Assembly: GCA_021325655.1 (NCBI GenBank) | Contig: JAJPGT010000020.1 | Coordinates: 1-64,000 of the forward strand | DNA: 64,000 bases | Direction of reading: 5' to 3' | DNA from: Pseudomonadota bacterium | GTDB lineage: Bacteria; Chloroflexota; UBA6077; JAJPGT01 | Shown here: positions 35,612 to 45,635 of the stretch, in pieces | Layout of the letters: each line of letters starts with the position of its first letter | How positions within the stretch are numbered: the first letter of the stretch is position 1 | Made by a program: the position numbers and the translations under genes | Notes under the pieces: model-generated | Database searches by the model: none | Told to the model about the DNA's origin: nothing | The model's input: only the letters and a program-made list of their open reading frames with translations

Positions 35612-36394
35612 TTAGCCCAGCGACGCCGACGCGGAGGCCGAGGCCCGAGCGTTCAGGTCGATCACCGCGCCGGCGTCCAGCAGCCGCGGGTTGTCGATCC
35701 CGTTGGCGGCCGCCACTGCCTTCCAGGAGGCGCCGATGCCGGCCCGGGCGGCCAGACTCTGGAGCGAGTCGCCGGCCTGGGCCAGTGTGAGCGGGGTGGT
35801 GCCGACCGCGGCACCCACGCTCACCCCGGCGGACAGCCCGGCGCTCAGGCCGATGCCGGCCGACAGCCCAGCGCTGAACCCGAGGCCCGCGCTCGCCCCG
35901 GCCCCGCCGAGTCCGCCGCCGTCGCTCTCCGGCGCGGGCGGCTCGACCTGGGCCATGGTGAAGGTCACCGTGGAGCGCAGCGGCTTGCCGTCGGCGGAGA
36001 ACAGGTCGATCGTCTCATCCATGGATTGCACCGTGCCGAGGAAGACGAAGGTGCCCCAGTGAAAGCGGACCCAGGGCACGTCCGGGTTGCCATTCTTGTC
36101 CTTCTTGGGCGGGGTGATCATCTCGACGATCTGGTAGGTGGTGTTGCGCACGTCCTCGCCGGTGGTGCTGGTGTCGAACAGCAGCTCCATTGCCAGGGTG
36201 GAGGTCGAGCCGGTGCGCTGGAGCGTCTGGCCCTGCTGTGCGGCCGCGTCGCCGCTCGTCTGCGTTCCCACCGCGCCCAGCGTCTGGTAGTGCAGCCGCA
36301 GCGTCTGCGGGTTGAAGTGCACCACCAGCGACGCCCCTTCGGCCCGCGTCGTCTTGTCGATCACGGTCAGCGTCGCCCGCCCCTCGTCTGCCAT
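35612..36394 (-). CDS. CIS tube-hub adaptor with C-terminal LysM domain (Afp7-like)
   Basis: 260 aa. Residues 1-150 match the adaptor domain found between tube and hub in contractile systems (LVVHFNPQTLRLHYQ, MELLFDTSTTGEDVR, VRFHWGTFVFLGTVQSMDET). A Gly/Ser/Ala/Leu-rich linker follows at about 155-197. The C-terminal 55 residues form a LysM-like motif: LTLAQAGDSLQSLAARAG, WKAVAAANGIDNPRLLDAGA. The ATG at 36394 has AGGAGTG upstream. In Afp/PVC the LysM domain sits at the baseplate centre and helps hold the hub. The linker is unusually repetitive and resembles the tail of the second tube protein next door. Confidence 0.88.
   Translation of the reverse strand: MADEGRATLTVIDKTTRAEGASLVVHFNPQTLRLHYQTLGAVGTQTSGDAAAQQGQTLQRTGSTSTLAMELLFDTSTTGEDVRNTTYQIVEMITPPKKDKNGNPDVPWVRFHWGTFVFLGTVQSMDETIDLFSADGKPLRSTVTFTMAQVEPPAPESDGGGLGGAGASAGLGFSAGLSAGIGLSAGLSAGVSVGAAVGTTPLTLAQAGDSLQSLAARAGIGASWKAVAAANGIDNPRLLDAGAVIDLNARASASASASLG
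35807..35926 (-). repeat. Gly/Ser/Ala/Leu low-complexity repeat inside the LysM adaptor gene
   Basis: This coding stretch specifies about 40 residues built from repeated SAGLSAG and SAGIG units before the LysM domain. At DNA level it is a degenerate tandem array of about 18-24 bases per unit. It looks like a flexible or beta-solenoid-like spacer. Confidence 0.6.
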
Positions 36395-36403
36395 CGTCCA
36401 CTC

Positions 36404-36541
36404 CTACCCCAGGCTCAGTCCGGCGCTCCCGCTCGCGCTGGCGCCCAGGCTGCCGCTGAGCCCGAAGCCGCCGCTGACGCTCGCCCCGGCGCTCACGCCT
36501 GCACTGACGCTCAGCCCGGCGCTGATCCCGATTCCAAAGCC
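36404..36541 (-). repeat. Gly/Ser/Ala low-complexity tail repeat in tube protein 2
   Basis: The last 45 or so codons specify units such as SAGLSVSAGVSAGASVSGG and SGSLGASASGSAGLSLG. The composition matches the linker in the adjacent LysM gene. It may be a disordered tail inside or around the tube. Confidence 0.6.
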
Positions 36542-37036
36542 AGCCCCGGCCTGGCCGGCCGGGCGGACGTCGAGCTGGGCGTAGGCGAGCTGCAGCTCTT
36601 CGATCGCCACCAGCCCCTCCCTGGCGTTCAGCGACGGGCCGCGCAGCTTCACTGGGAAGCAGTCCTTCAGCACAAAGGTGAGGCGCGGGGTGCCGTCGGC
36701 GTCCCACATCGTCACCTGCCCCTGGGCGGTGGCGAGCCGGCCGGGGGTGGCGGCAGCGACGAACCAGCTCCACAGGTCCAGGTTGGCGGTCATCCCGCGC
36801 TTCAGCGAGAGCTGGCTGTAGCTGGCCGGCCCGACCCGGTGGATCTGCTCACGGTTGTTGCCGCCTTCGCGCACCGTTTTCGGCTCGATGGTCATCTCCA
36901 GCCCATCGCACTCGGCGAAGGCAGCGTTGCAGACGGGGTTCGTCACCCCCTCGGGCGGATCGTCCAGATCCAGGACCACCTCGAAGCGGAAGGTGGTGAA
37001 CGGGGGATCGACCGTTTCGAACGCGGGATTGGGCAC
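36404..37036 (-). CDS. CIS tube protein 2 (gp19-like) with Gly/Ser/Ala-rich tail
   Basis: 210 aa, GTG start at 37036 with GAGAGGTGAG upstream. Residues 1-165 are a gp19/Afp5-type tube fold: FRFEVVLDLDDP, AAFAECDGLEMTIEPKTVRE, SLKRGMTANLDLWSWF, and the closing LNAREGLVAIEELQLAYAQLD that parallels tube protein 1. From about residue 166 the chain changes to Gly/Ser/Ala repeats. In Afp-type particles the second tube protein starts the tube at the baseplate, where it meets the LysM adaptor. The low-complexity tail is not part of the usual tube fold. Confidence 0.9.
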   Translation of the reverse strand: MPNPAFETVDPPFTTFRFEVVLDLDDPPEGVTNPVCNAAFAECDGLEMTIEPKTVREGGNNREQIHRVGPASYSQLSLKRGMTANLDLWSWFVAAATPGRLATAQGQVTMWDADGTPRLTFVLKDCFPVKLRGPSLNAREGLVAIEELQLAYAQLDVRPAGQAGAGFGIGISAGLSVSAGVSAGASVSGGFGLSGSLGASASGSAGLSLG

Positions 37037-37039
37037 GGC

Positions 37040-39757
37040 TCACCTCTCCACGACGCTCAGCAGGCCCTCGCCGGCCCGCAGCAGAATCACGGTGATGAAC
37101 TCGATCGGCAGCGTTGGGGCGACCTTGAGCGCGATCAGGAACCGGCCATTGTCGACGTCGTTCGGGGTGTTTAGCCCGTCGTCGGCCACGACCTGGAAGG
37201 CGGCCAGCGCCCCACGCCCGGCAAGCGCCCGCAGCGTGTTCTCGAAGCTCGCCTGCACCCGCTGCCGAAAGCGCTCGTTGTTGGGTTCGAAGACGTAGCG
37301 GAGGCCCCGGCGCAGCGCCAGCTTGCGCAGGAAGATCAGCAGCCGCCGCGCGGAGACCTGGACGAGCTGCAGGTCCGGGCTGAGCGTGTGGGCGCTGAGC
37401 GGGCTGAAGCGCCCCGGCTCCTGGCGGAGCAGGTTCACCCGAGCGTCAAACAGCGCCGCCCGCTCGCCCTCGGGCACTGACGGGATCAGCCCGACCACGC
37501 CGCGCAGGGCGACATTCGCCGGGGCCACCCAGGCGCCGCGGGCTAGCTCGCGGGCGGCGATCAGGCCGCAGACCGCCCCATCCGGCGGGCTGGGGCGGAG
37601 TGGCGCCAGCTCGGGCGTCAGCGGCTCCGGGCCGAGCGGCCAGGGATAGTACAGCGCGGCGTAGCTCAGTGCGGCATCGTCCAGGAAGCTGCCGGCTCCG
37701 GCCAGCCGCTGCCGCCAATCGAGCACCGCCCGGGTGTCGAAATGAGCCGGCAGGCTCAACACCGCCAGCGTGTCCGCCCGGGCGGCGCAGAGCCGCACCA
37801 GCGCCCGCTGCGTGGCGAGGAGCTGCTCCAGTTCGGCGCGACCATAGCGGGCCGGCTCGACCAGCACCGGCAGCGCCGCGAACTGGTGCTGGATGTCCGC
37901 CTCCTCGTCCGGCTCGGCCTCGGGCGCCGGGAGCAGCGCCACTGGCCCGCTGCAGTGCGCCTCGGTGGGGAGCCAGCGCGGCAGCGCGGCCGGTGGCTGC
38001 GGTGGAATGCAGTCCATGAAGCAGGACCAATCACGCGACGGGGCGGGCGGGGCCGGCGGCTCGGGCTCCGGTGCGAGCGGCTCCGGCGGTCCCCAGGGGC
38101 GGTGAACGACGTCCGGGAGCGCGATCAGCGCCACCTCCTCCACGGGCGCCAGACTGTGCAGCTTGAGCAACGGCGAAGGCGGATTGCTCAGGTACAGCAG
38201 CTCCTCGGCCGCGCCGAGCACGGTGCTGGTGCCGAGATCGGCCAGACGCGGATCGAGGAACAGGCTGACCGGGTCGAAGCTGTCCAGCCCGTCGCTGCCG
38301 GGCACCCGGGGCGGATCGGGCCGCGTCTCGCCGAGCGGGAGCGGCCCACTGAACTGGTCCGGGCTCGGCAGCGCGGACATCCCGAGCGGGAGATAGAGCG
38401 GCAGCGCGCCCGCTGGCGTCACCTGGAAAGGCGCGCCCAGTCGCGCCGAGCGCGGCAACTTTGCCGCGTCCGTGCCCAATGCCAGCTCGCCAGGGTCGCT
38501 GCCCAGGCAGTCGATCCAGGAGCGGCCGGCGGCGCTGCTGCCCGCCCCGACGGACAGGCCGGACATCTCGGCAGCGGAGCCGGCTGCGGGTGCCGCGCAG
38601 AAGCGCAGGTCGGACCACACCTCCAGCGTATCGACCCCCTCGCAAACGAACAGGTCGAACCGCAGCCGGTCCGCCTCGACCGGGTCGCCCATGGGATCGG
38701 CAGCCGCCTCCCAGAGCGGCGACTGTCCGGTGACGCGCCGGGTGAAGCTATCGAGCGGCGAGCCAGGCAGCCAGGCCTCCAGCGGGGAGCCCGGCGTCGA
38801 CTGCTGCGCGACTTCGGCAACGGGCAGTAGCAGCGTCCGGGCGGCGAAGAGCGGCGAGCCGACCTCCTCGCAGGTAATCCGCAGCAGGTCACCAACGCGC
38901 ACCGGGGCGCCGGCCGGCAGGTCGAGCGCCAGGCGTCCGCCCGCCACCGGCTCCAGCCCGGAGAGCGGGGCACCGAGCGGCTCCCAGCCGCCCGTTCCGA
39001 GCCGCTCGACCTCGAGCGGGAGCGGGAGCGGGTCCGGCAGCCCGGCCTCCAACGCCAGCGTCGCCCCCGCCGCGACCGCGCTCACGGGCAGTCCCTGCAC
39101 GGTGCTCGCCGCCAGCCCCCGCGCCCGCACCTGCGCCACCGGGAACAGGAGCAGCGGACGCGCCGGGCCCGGGAAGCGCAGCCGGAGCAGGTCGCCGGGG
39201 AGGAGCGCATCAGCGCTGGATAGGTCCAGGTCGATCTCGGCCGGCGCTCCCTCCACCACGTCGGCGGGGCGGTAGGCGTCCGGTCCGGGGGCGATGCGGA
39301 TCGGCAGCGCTTCGAGCTGGGTTCCGACGCGCACTGCCGCGGACCAGCGCCCGACAGAGGCCGCGGGGACAATGGTTGGACGCAGCTCCAGCGGCCCGGC
39401 GGCCGGGTCCCAGGCGACCAAGCCGGGGAGGCGGAACTGGTTGGCGCCAGCGGTCTCGCCCGCCACCCGCACCATGTAGCAGCGGCGGCCGCCGTTGTCA
39501 AAGAACGCCTGCACCGCGGCCGGCAGGTTGGCATACACCGGACGGCCGCCGTCGCGGGCGAGCAGCAGGTCTCCGCCGAAGACGGCGCGATACTGGCCCG
39601 GGTCCTCCACCGCCACCGGTGTGTCGAGCGGACCGCGCTCGGCGAAGCCGACGAACGCCGCCACGTCGAGCCGCAGCGGCTCCTCGGCAGGCGGGAGCGC
39701 GGTCTCACAGACCACACCCGGCAGTCGGCCCCGGAACGTCAGCGGGGAAAGCACCAC
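37040..39757 (-). CDS. CIS sheath protein 2, unusually long (905 aa)
   Basis: The ends show a contractile sheath protein. The N-terminus has LRLDVAAFVGFAERGPLDTP and VQAFFDNGGRRCYMVRVAG. The C-terminus has LNLLRQEPGRFSPLSAHTLS, VSARRLLIFLRKLALRRGLRY and VFEPNNERFRQRVQASFENT, as in the sheath domain that grips its neighbours. About 350 extra residues lie between them, beta-rich and with a Pro/Glu-rich stretch (LAPEPEPPAPPAPSRDWSCF), more than in sheath 1 of this locus. The start is a pair of GTG codons at 39757 after AGGAGCC. It likely forms a decorated sheath layer near the baseplate, with the insert exposed on the particle surface. Confidence 0.85.
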   Translation of the reverse strand: MVLSPLTFRGRLPGVVCETALPPAEEPLRLDVAAFVGFAERGPLDTPVAVEDPGQYRAVFGGDLLLARDGGRPVYANLPAAVQAFFDNGGRRCYMVRVAGETAGANQFRLPGLVAWDPAAGPLELRPTIVPAASVGRWSAAVRVGTQLEALPIRIAPGPDAYRPADVVEGAPAEIDLDLSSADALLPGDLLRLRFPGPARPLLLFPVAQVRARGLAASTVQGLPVSAVAAGATLALEAGLPDPLPLPLEVERLGTGGWEPLGAPLSGLEPVAGGRLALDLPAGAPVRVGDLLRITCEEVGSPLFAARTLLLPVAEVAQQSTPGSPLEAWLPGSPLDSFTRRVTGQSPLWEAAADPMGDPVEADRLRFDLFVCEGVDTLEVWSDLRFCAAPAAGSAAEMSGLSVGAGSSAAGRSWIDCLGSDPGELALGTDAAKLPRSARLGAPFQVTPAGALPLYLPLGMSALPSPDQFSGPLPLGETRPDPPRVPGSDGLDSFDPVSLFLDPRLADLGTSTVLGAAEELLYLSNPPSPLLKLHSLAPVEEVALIALPDVVHRPWGPPEPLAPEPEPPAPPAPSRDWSCFMDCIPPQPPAALPRWLPTEAHCSGPVALLPAPEAEPDEEADIQHQFAALPVLVEPARYGRAELEQLLATQRALVRLCAARADTLAVLSLPAHFDTRAVLDWRQRLAGAGSFLDDAALSYAALYYPWPLGPEPLTPELAPLRPSPPDGAVCGLIAARELARGAWVAPANVALRGVVGLIPSVPEGERAALFDARVNLLRQEPGRFSPLSAHTLSPDLQLVQVSARRLLIFLRKLALRRGLRYVFEPNNERFRQRVQASFENTLRALAGRGALAAFQVVADDGLNTPNDVDNGRFLIALKVAPTLPIEFITVILLRAGEGLLSVVER

Positions 39758-39767
39758 CCGGCGGCTC

Positions 39768-40223
39768 CTACTCGATGGTCAGGTCTTCGCAGACCAGCAC
39801 CAGCTCCTCGATCGCGACGTCGGTGCCGCCCTTGGCGTTGAGCGAGGGGCCGGTCCACTTGGTCGGGCGGGCGTTGGTGAGCCGCCAGGTCATCACCGTG
39901 TTCTGCCCGGCCTCGTCGCGGAGCTGGATCGTGACGCTGCGTCGGGCCGACTGGTCACCCTCGCGCACCGCCTTGATCCACTCGTACAGGTCGGTCGCCC
40001 CGATCAGCCCGCGCTTCAGGGTGATGTCGCCGACCTTGTAGATGCCGTTGATCTTGCGGACGTGGTTGACCGCCTCGTTGCCGTTGCGGTACTCGGCGGT
40101 GGTCACTTCCATGTTCAGCCCGCTCACCTCCTGGAAACCGGCCCGGACGCTGGCGGTGTCGCCGGTGCCCAGGTCCACCAGGAAGTTGAAGCTGCCGTAG
40201 GGGTTGGCGCGTTCCGTCGCCAT
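39768..40223 (-). CDS. CIS tube protein 1 (gp19/Afp1-like)
   Basis: 151 aa, exactly the size of Hcp-like phage tube proteins in this family. PYGSFNFLVDLGTG, VRAGFQEVSGLNMEVTTAEY, GDITLKRGLIGATDLYEWIK and PSLNAKGGTDVAIEELVLVC are its conserved segments. It stacks as hexameric rings to form the inner tube. The ATG at 40223 has GGAGGAGCC. It lies between the two sheath genes, the standard CIS arrangement. Confidence 0.95.
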   Translation of the reverse strand: MATERANPYGSFNFLVDLGTGDTASVRAGFQEVSGLNMEVTTAEYRNGNEAVNHVRKINGIYKVGDITLKRGLIGATDLYEWIKAVREGDQSARRSVTIQLRDEAGQNTVMTWRLTNARPTKWTGPSLNAKGGTDVAIEELVLVCEDLTIE

Positions 40224-40248
40224 CGCGGCTCCTCCATCCTTCGAGCGC

Positions 40249-42303
<2,055 letters not shown>

Positions 42304-42378
42304 CTGGCTGCCTCCCGTTTCGTTCGTCGGCTCGCGCGAGCGCTCTCCCAGCCCGGCGGCGCGTGCTCCCTGTGCTGC

Positions 42379-43320
42379 CTACGCGGCGTCGATCAGCAGC
42401 TCCGATCGCTGGTCGGTCGCTACCACCAGCTCCCGACCGAGCCGAAGCGGGCGGACGACCGAGCTACCTGGCTGGGTGGGCGTGTCGTACACCCGGGCAC
42501 TCCTTTGCTCCAGGATGGAGCGGACGTCTGGTGGGTCGCGCGGATCGAGACCCGGCACCCGTCGCTGGTGCGCCGGCTCGTAGAACACCTGGACACTGAT
42601 GGGCCAGGTAAGCTGGTCGAACGGCAGCGCCCCATGCGGCGGCGAGCCCGCCAGGGGCGGCAGAGTGGCGGCGTAGGGTAGGAACAGCGCGAACATCCCG
42701 CGCGCGTCCGCCAGCGCGGCGTAGGTCACGCCGTCGGTGCTGGCCGTCACCAGCGCCCAGCCGGCCGCTGCCCCGGCCTGTCCGGACGGATCCCGCTCGG
42801 CGACCTGGCCGCGCACCGCCGCCAGCCCGGAGGGTACCGGCCGGGCCGGACTGGAGAACAGCGGAACCTCCAGGAGCTGCTCGCGCGGAAGACAGAGCAG
42901 CAGCACCTGGGGCAGGAAGCGCCCGGCCTGGTCCTCCACCCGCACGACAAAGTTGGCCGCGGGCGTCAGCGCCTCCGCGCCAACCAGCCGCCGCAGCGTC
43001 CCCAGCTCCAGCAGCTCCTCGGGCGTCGGCTCGAAGCCCTCGAACGGCGAGCCGCCGCCGCACCAGGCACTCGCCTCCCGCTCCCCGCGCACGTAGGGCT
43101 CCAGCCCCGGCAGGGTCCGGAAGCCGTAGATGCCCGAGACCGGCGAGCGGAGCGCCAGCATGGGTCGACCGACGCCGACAACCTCGCCAACCACGATCTC
43201 GAGCGGCCGCGCTGTGACGACCAGGCCGTCGGTCACCGGGACGCCGCGGCTCAGGTCAATAAAGCGCACTCCCAGCGGGGCGCGGAGCAGGATCGACTCC
43301 AGCGGGACGACCCGCAGCAT
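42379..43320 (-). CDS. CIS locus protein with Ig/carboxypeptidase-regulatory-like fold, 313 aa
   Basis: Not a named CIS component. Residues about 165-240 read VRGQVAERDPSGQAGAAAGW, then GVTYAALADARGMFALFLPY, matching the beta-sandwich of carboxypeptidase regulatory-like domains, often a surface adhesion module. The N-terminus has LESILLRAPLGVRFIDLSRG. The ATG at 43320 overlaps the previous stop by one base (TGATG), so it is coupled to the DUF4255 protein. Because DUF4255 proteins cap the sheath, this protein may be part of the cap or collar. The start is well supported and the function is unknown. Confidence 0.7.
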   Translation of the reverse strand: MLRVVPLESILLRAPLGVRFIDLSRGVPVTDGLVVTARPLEIVVGEVVGVGRPMLALRSPVSGIYGFRTLPGLEPYVRGEREASAWCGGGSPFEGFEPTPEELLELGTLRRLVGAEALTPAANFVVRVEDQAGRFLPQVLLLCLPREQLLEVPLFSSPARPVPSGLAAVRGQVAERDPSGQAGAAAGWALVTASTDGVTYAALADARGMFALFLPYAATLPPLAGSPPHGALPFDQLTWPISVQVFYEPAHQRRVPGLDPRDPPDVRSILEQRSARVYDTPTQPGSSVVRPLRLGRELVVATDQRSELLIDAA

Positions 43321-43913
43321 CAGCCGCCCTCCTTCAGCACCCCGAAGTCGAGCCGGCGACTGAGCACCGGCGCCGCGCTCGGCAGCTCGAGCAGCGACTC
43401 GATCCGCACTACCCGGGCGACGTAGGGCACCGAGATCTGGAAATCGGTCGGGAGCACGTCCCAGATGCGGAACAGCTCCTCGTTGCTGAGCTGGCCGGCG
43501 ACGATCTCCACCGTCTCGTCCGGAGCGAACACGTCGGCGGCCAGACTGTTCAGGAGCGCGGCCGGCAGGATGGGCGTATCCTCCAGCGTTCGCATCATCC
43601 AGCCCAGAATCTCCTGCTCCAGCGAGGCCTCCTTGGCCCAGGGGGTGAGCAGCAGGTGCAGGTCGAGCGGAAGCTGCGTTCGTCGCGCCACCCCGTTCGG
43701 GCCGACACTGCTGGGAGGTGTGCGCTGCACGCCGTTGACGAGCACGCGGTACAGGAACAGCGATACTCCGGTGTCCATCGGGGTGGCGAAGTGCCTGGAG
43801 CGATACACCTTGAACTGCAGCTCGGTGTTGTCGAACAGCTCCGGCTGCCAGGCCTGCTGCAGCAGACGAATCACCGCCTCGCACGTCGCCCCCACCGCAC
43901 GGAAGGTCGCCAC
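43320..43913 (-). CDS. DUF4255 CIS cap/terminator protein (Afp16/Pvc16-like)
   Basis: 197 aa, GTG start at 43913. VGATCEAVIRLLQQAW, then VSLFLYRVLVNGVQRTPPS, PLDLHLLLTPWAKEASLEQE and LGWMMRTLEDTPIL are the conserved blocks of DUF4255 (Pvc16 N-terminal domain). Family members terminate tube and sheath polymerisation at the end away from the baseplate. The start lacks a close Shine-Dalgarno (GGGGAGAG lies about 11 bases away). Being the first recognisable structural gene after the regulator is typical for Chloroflexota and cyanobacterial CIS loci. Confidence 0.9.
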   Translation of the reverse strand: MATFRAVGATCEAVIRLLQQAWQPELFDNTELQFKVYRSRHFATPMDTGVSLFLYRVLVNGVQRTPPSSVGPNGVARRTQLPLDLHLLLTPWAKEASLEQEILGWMMRTLEDTPILPAALLNSLAADVFAPDETVEIVAGQLSNEELFRIWDVLPTDFQISVPYVARVVRIESLLELPSAAPVLSRRLDFGVLKEGG

Positions 43914-43939
43914 AGCCGCTTCGCTCTCCCCGTACCCGT

Positions 43940-44227
43940 CTACTCGGTCGCAGTGCTGAGGCGGAGTAACGCCTCGAACAGCGCCTGATTGCTCTGGATC
44001 GGAAAGGTTCCGCCATCAGGGAGCAGGCGCAACTGGCCCCGACTGCCGGGGATCTCTGACTCGTGCTCGAGCGTGAGCACGAACCGTTGCTTCGGCAGGA
44101 CAAGCGCCTGGCTCGTTTCGACATTCGCAACCCGCAGCAGGCCGCTGGTGGGATCGTCCAGGGGCAAGATGCTGATCAGCAGCGCGATCCGTCTTGGCAC
44201 TCCACGTCCCGCACGTGTACTCCGCAC
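43940..44227 (-). CDS. Small protein at the head of the CIS structural genes, about 95 aa
   Basis: Not recognised. The GTG at 44227 is used, but a second in-frame GTG at 44200 would remove a basic nine-residue leader and is equally likely. The core IALLISILPLDDPTSGLLR, then FVLTLEHESEIPGSRGQLRL and FPIQSNQALFEALLRLS, is soluble and beta-rich. It lies between the BTAD regulator (145-base gap) and DUF4255 (26-base gap), on the same strand. Confidence 0.5.
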   Translation of the reverse strand: MRSTRAGRGVPRRIALLISILPLDDPTSGLLRVANVETSQALVLPKQRFVLTLEHESEIPGSRGQLRLLPDGGTFPIQSNQALFEALLRLSTATE

Positions 44228-44301
44228 CAGCGCCGCGGCCAGGGTACGCGGCGGACTCCGCGCCGGCTCAGCCCGGGCTCACCCGCGGCTCAACGGAGAC
44301 A

Positions 44302-44319
44302 GCCAGCCCGCCGGCTGGC
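44302..44319 (-). promoter_or_regulatory. Hairpin in the leader between regulator and CIS structural genes
   Basis: GCCAGCC-cgcc-GGCTGGC is a perfect seven-base stem with a four-base loop in the 145-bp gap after the regulator stop. There is no run of U after it on the transcribed strand, so it is not a standard terminator. Attenuation or mRNA processing between regulator and structural genes is possible. Confidence 0.3.
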
Positions 44320-44372
44320 CAAAAGGGGATGGCCGCCGACGCGAGAGACCGGCGTCTGGGGACGGGGCAGCG

Positions 44373-45350
44373 TTACAGGCGGATCGCCACCTCGGCCGGC
44401 AGCTCGGTGTCGTCGCGGATCGCCTGGTAGAGCCGTTCGGTGAGCTGGGAGGGGCGCACGCCCAGCTCGGTCTGGAGCAAGCGGGCGCAGGCCTCGTACT
44501 GGCGCAGCGCGCAGGCGCGCTGCCCGAGCGCGTAGTGGGTCCGCATCAGATGGCGGTGCGCCCGCTCGCGAAGCTGGTCCAGCTCCAGGATCTGCTGGGC
44601 GTAGTCGATCACCGTGCCCAGCTCGCTGGCCTGCGCCGCCAGCTCGCAGAGCACAACCAGCGCGTTCATCCGCCGCTCAGCGAAATGTGCCCGCGGCAGG
44701 TGGCTCCACTCGACGTATGGAGTGTCCGCGAGATAGTCGCCCTGGTACAGCGCCAGCGCCGCGACAAAGGCCGCCACCGCTCCGTCCGCGTCGCGCTGGG
44801 CCAGGCAGTGGCGTCCCTGCTGATAGTGCGCGTCGAACAGCGCCGCGTCGGTCACTAGGCACCCGGCGGCGATCGCGTAGCGCTCGTTCTCACACTGCAC
44901 CACGCTCGTCGGCGCGCCGGCCGGATCTAGCAGCCCACGGAGGGCGCTCACCGCCACGTGGAGTCGATGGATCGCCCGTTGCGGCTCCGCCTCGGGCCAG
45001 AGCAGTTCGATCAGCTCGTCGCGCGGGACCAGTATCCCCACTCGCGCCGCCAGGTAGCAGCAGAGCTGGACTACGGAACTGTTCTGCCCGAGCGGCAGCG
45101 GCTCCTCCCCGCGGAACAGGGCGAAGCGCCCGAAATACCGGGCATACAACGGCGCCGGTGTCTCCGGCCGAGCGGCCACCCCCGCGCCCTCCGCCCGCCC
45201 AGCAGAAGGGGCGGAAACATGGCGAAGCTGATCACACAGCTCGGCGATGCTCCGCCGCAGCGCCGAGAGCTCCGAGACGAGGCGCTCACAGGGACTTGCC
45301 ACGGGACAGGGCAGGAGAACGAAGGCTGGGTTGTGGGTATCTGGCTGCAT
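44373..45350 (-). CDS. SARP-like transcriptional regulator with BTAD domain
   Basis: 325 aa. After a 70-residue leader comes a winged-helix, OmpR-like DNA-binding domain: ARYFGRFALFRGEEPLPLGQ, then LLWPEAEPQRAIHRLHVAVS and ALRGLLD. Residues about 185-325 are a bacterial transcriptional activation domain: FDAHYQQGRHCLAQRDADGA, LYQGDYLADTPYVEWSHLPR, and the closing YEACARLLQTELGVRPSQLT block typical of SARPs. BTAD regulators commonly switch on adjacent gene clusters. It is the first gene of the CIS run with a 145-base gap to the next gene and its own promoter, so it probably activates the locus. Confidence 0.88.
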   Translation of the reverse strand: MQPDTHNPAFVLLPCPVASPCERLVSELSALRRSIAELCDQLRHVSAPSAGRAEGAGVAARPETPAPLYARYFGRFALFRGEEPLPLGQNSSVVQLCCYLAARVGILVPRDELIELLWPEAEPQRAIHRLHVAVSALRGLLDPAGAPTSVVQCENERYAIAAGCLVTDAALFDAHYQQGRHCLAQRDADGAVAAFVAALALYQGDYLADTPYVEWSHLPRAHFAERRMNALVVLCELAAQASELGTVIDYAQQILELDQLRERAHRHLMRTHYALGQRACALRQYEACARLLQTELGVRPSQLTERLYQAIRDDTELPAEVAIRL

Positions 45351-45446
45351 GGGCCTCTCCGCAGCCGTCTATCAGCAGGCCAGAGGACGCTCCGTCCTCG
45401 CCAGTCTCCCTCCCGGGAGCGTTAACGTAGCAGTGGCCAGCGGCCG

Positions 45447-45462
45447 GGCGGCCATGGCCGCC
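45447..45462. promoter_or_regulatory. 16-bp perfect palindrome at the predicted CIS-regulator promoter
   Basis: GGCGGCCATGGCCGCC is a perfect 8+8 palindrome in the gap between the oxidoreductase stop (45636) and the BTAD regulator start (45350). It covers the expected transcription start of the candidate promoter at 45465-45493. A repressor operator or autoregulatory site would fit. Confidence 0.35.
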
Positions 45463-45464
45463 CC

Positions 45465-45493
45465 ATGGTGCAGATTGAGCCCAGCTTTGTCAA
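45465..45493 (-). promoter_or_regulatory. Candidate sigma-A-type promoter for the CIS regulator
   Basis: On the minus strand TTGACA (45493-45488) is a perfect -35, followed after 17 bases by CACCAT (45470-45465), a weak -10 that keeps the key A and T. The regulator start is about 115 bases downstream. The 285-bp gap holds no other recognised feature except the palindrome overlapping the start site. Confidence 0.4.
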
Positions 45494-45635
45494 GGCTGAG
45501 ACCGCCAGAACCCCGCGAGCGAGCCTCCCGCGCCGCTCTGCGCGCCGCTCACGCCGCGCCGTGGCACAGCGGGTACATGACCTGTCACTTGAACCCCTGG
45601 TTCGCCTCCTGCCCGGACCTGGTGGCGCCACCGGG

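Noticed and set aside
35807..36541. CRISPR-like or insertion-element repeats
   Set aside because: The repeats are degenerate, in frame and coding (SAGLSAG-type residues), without spacers, and lie inside genes with conserved domains.
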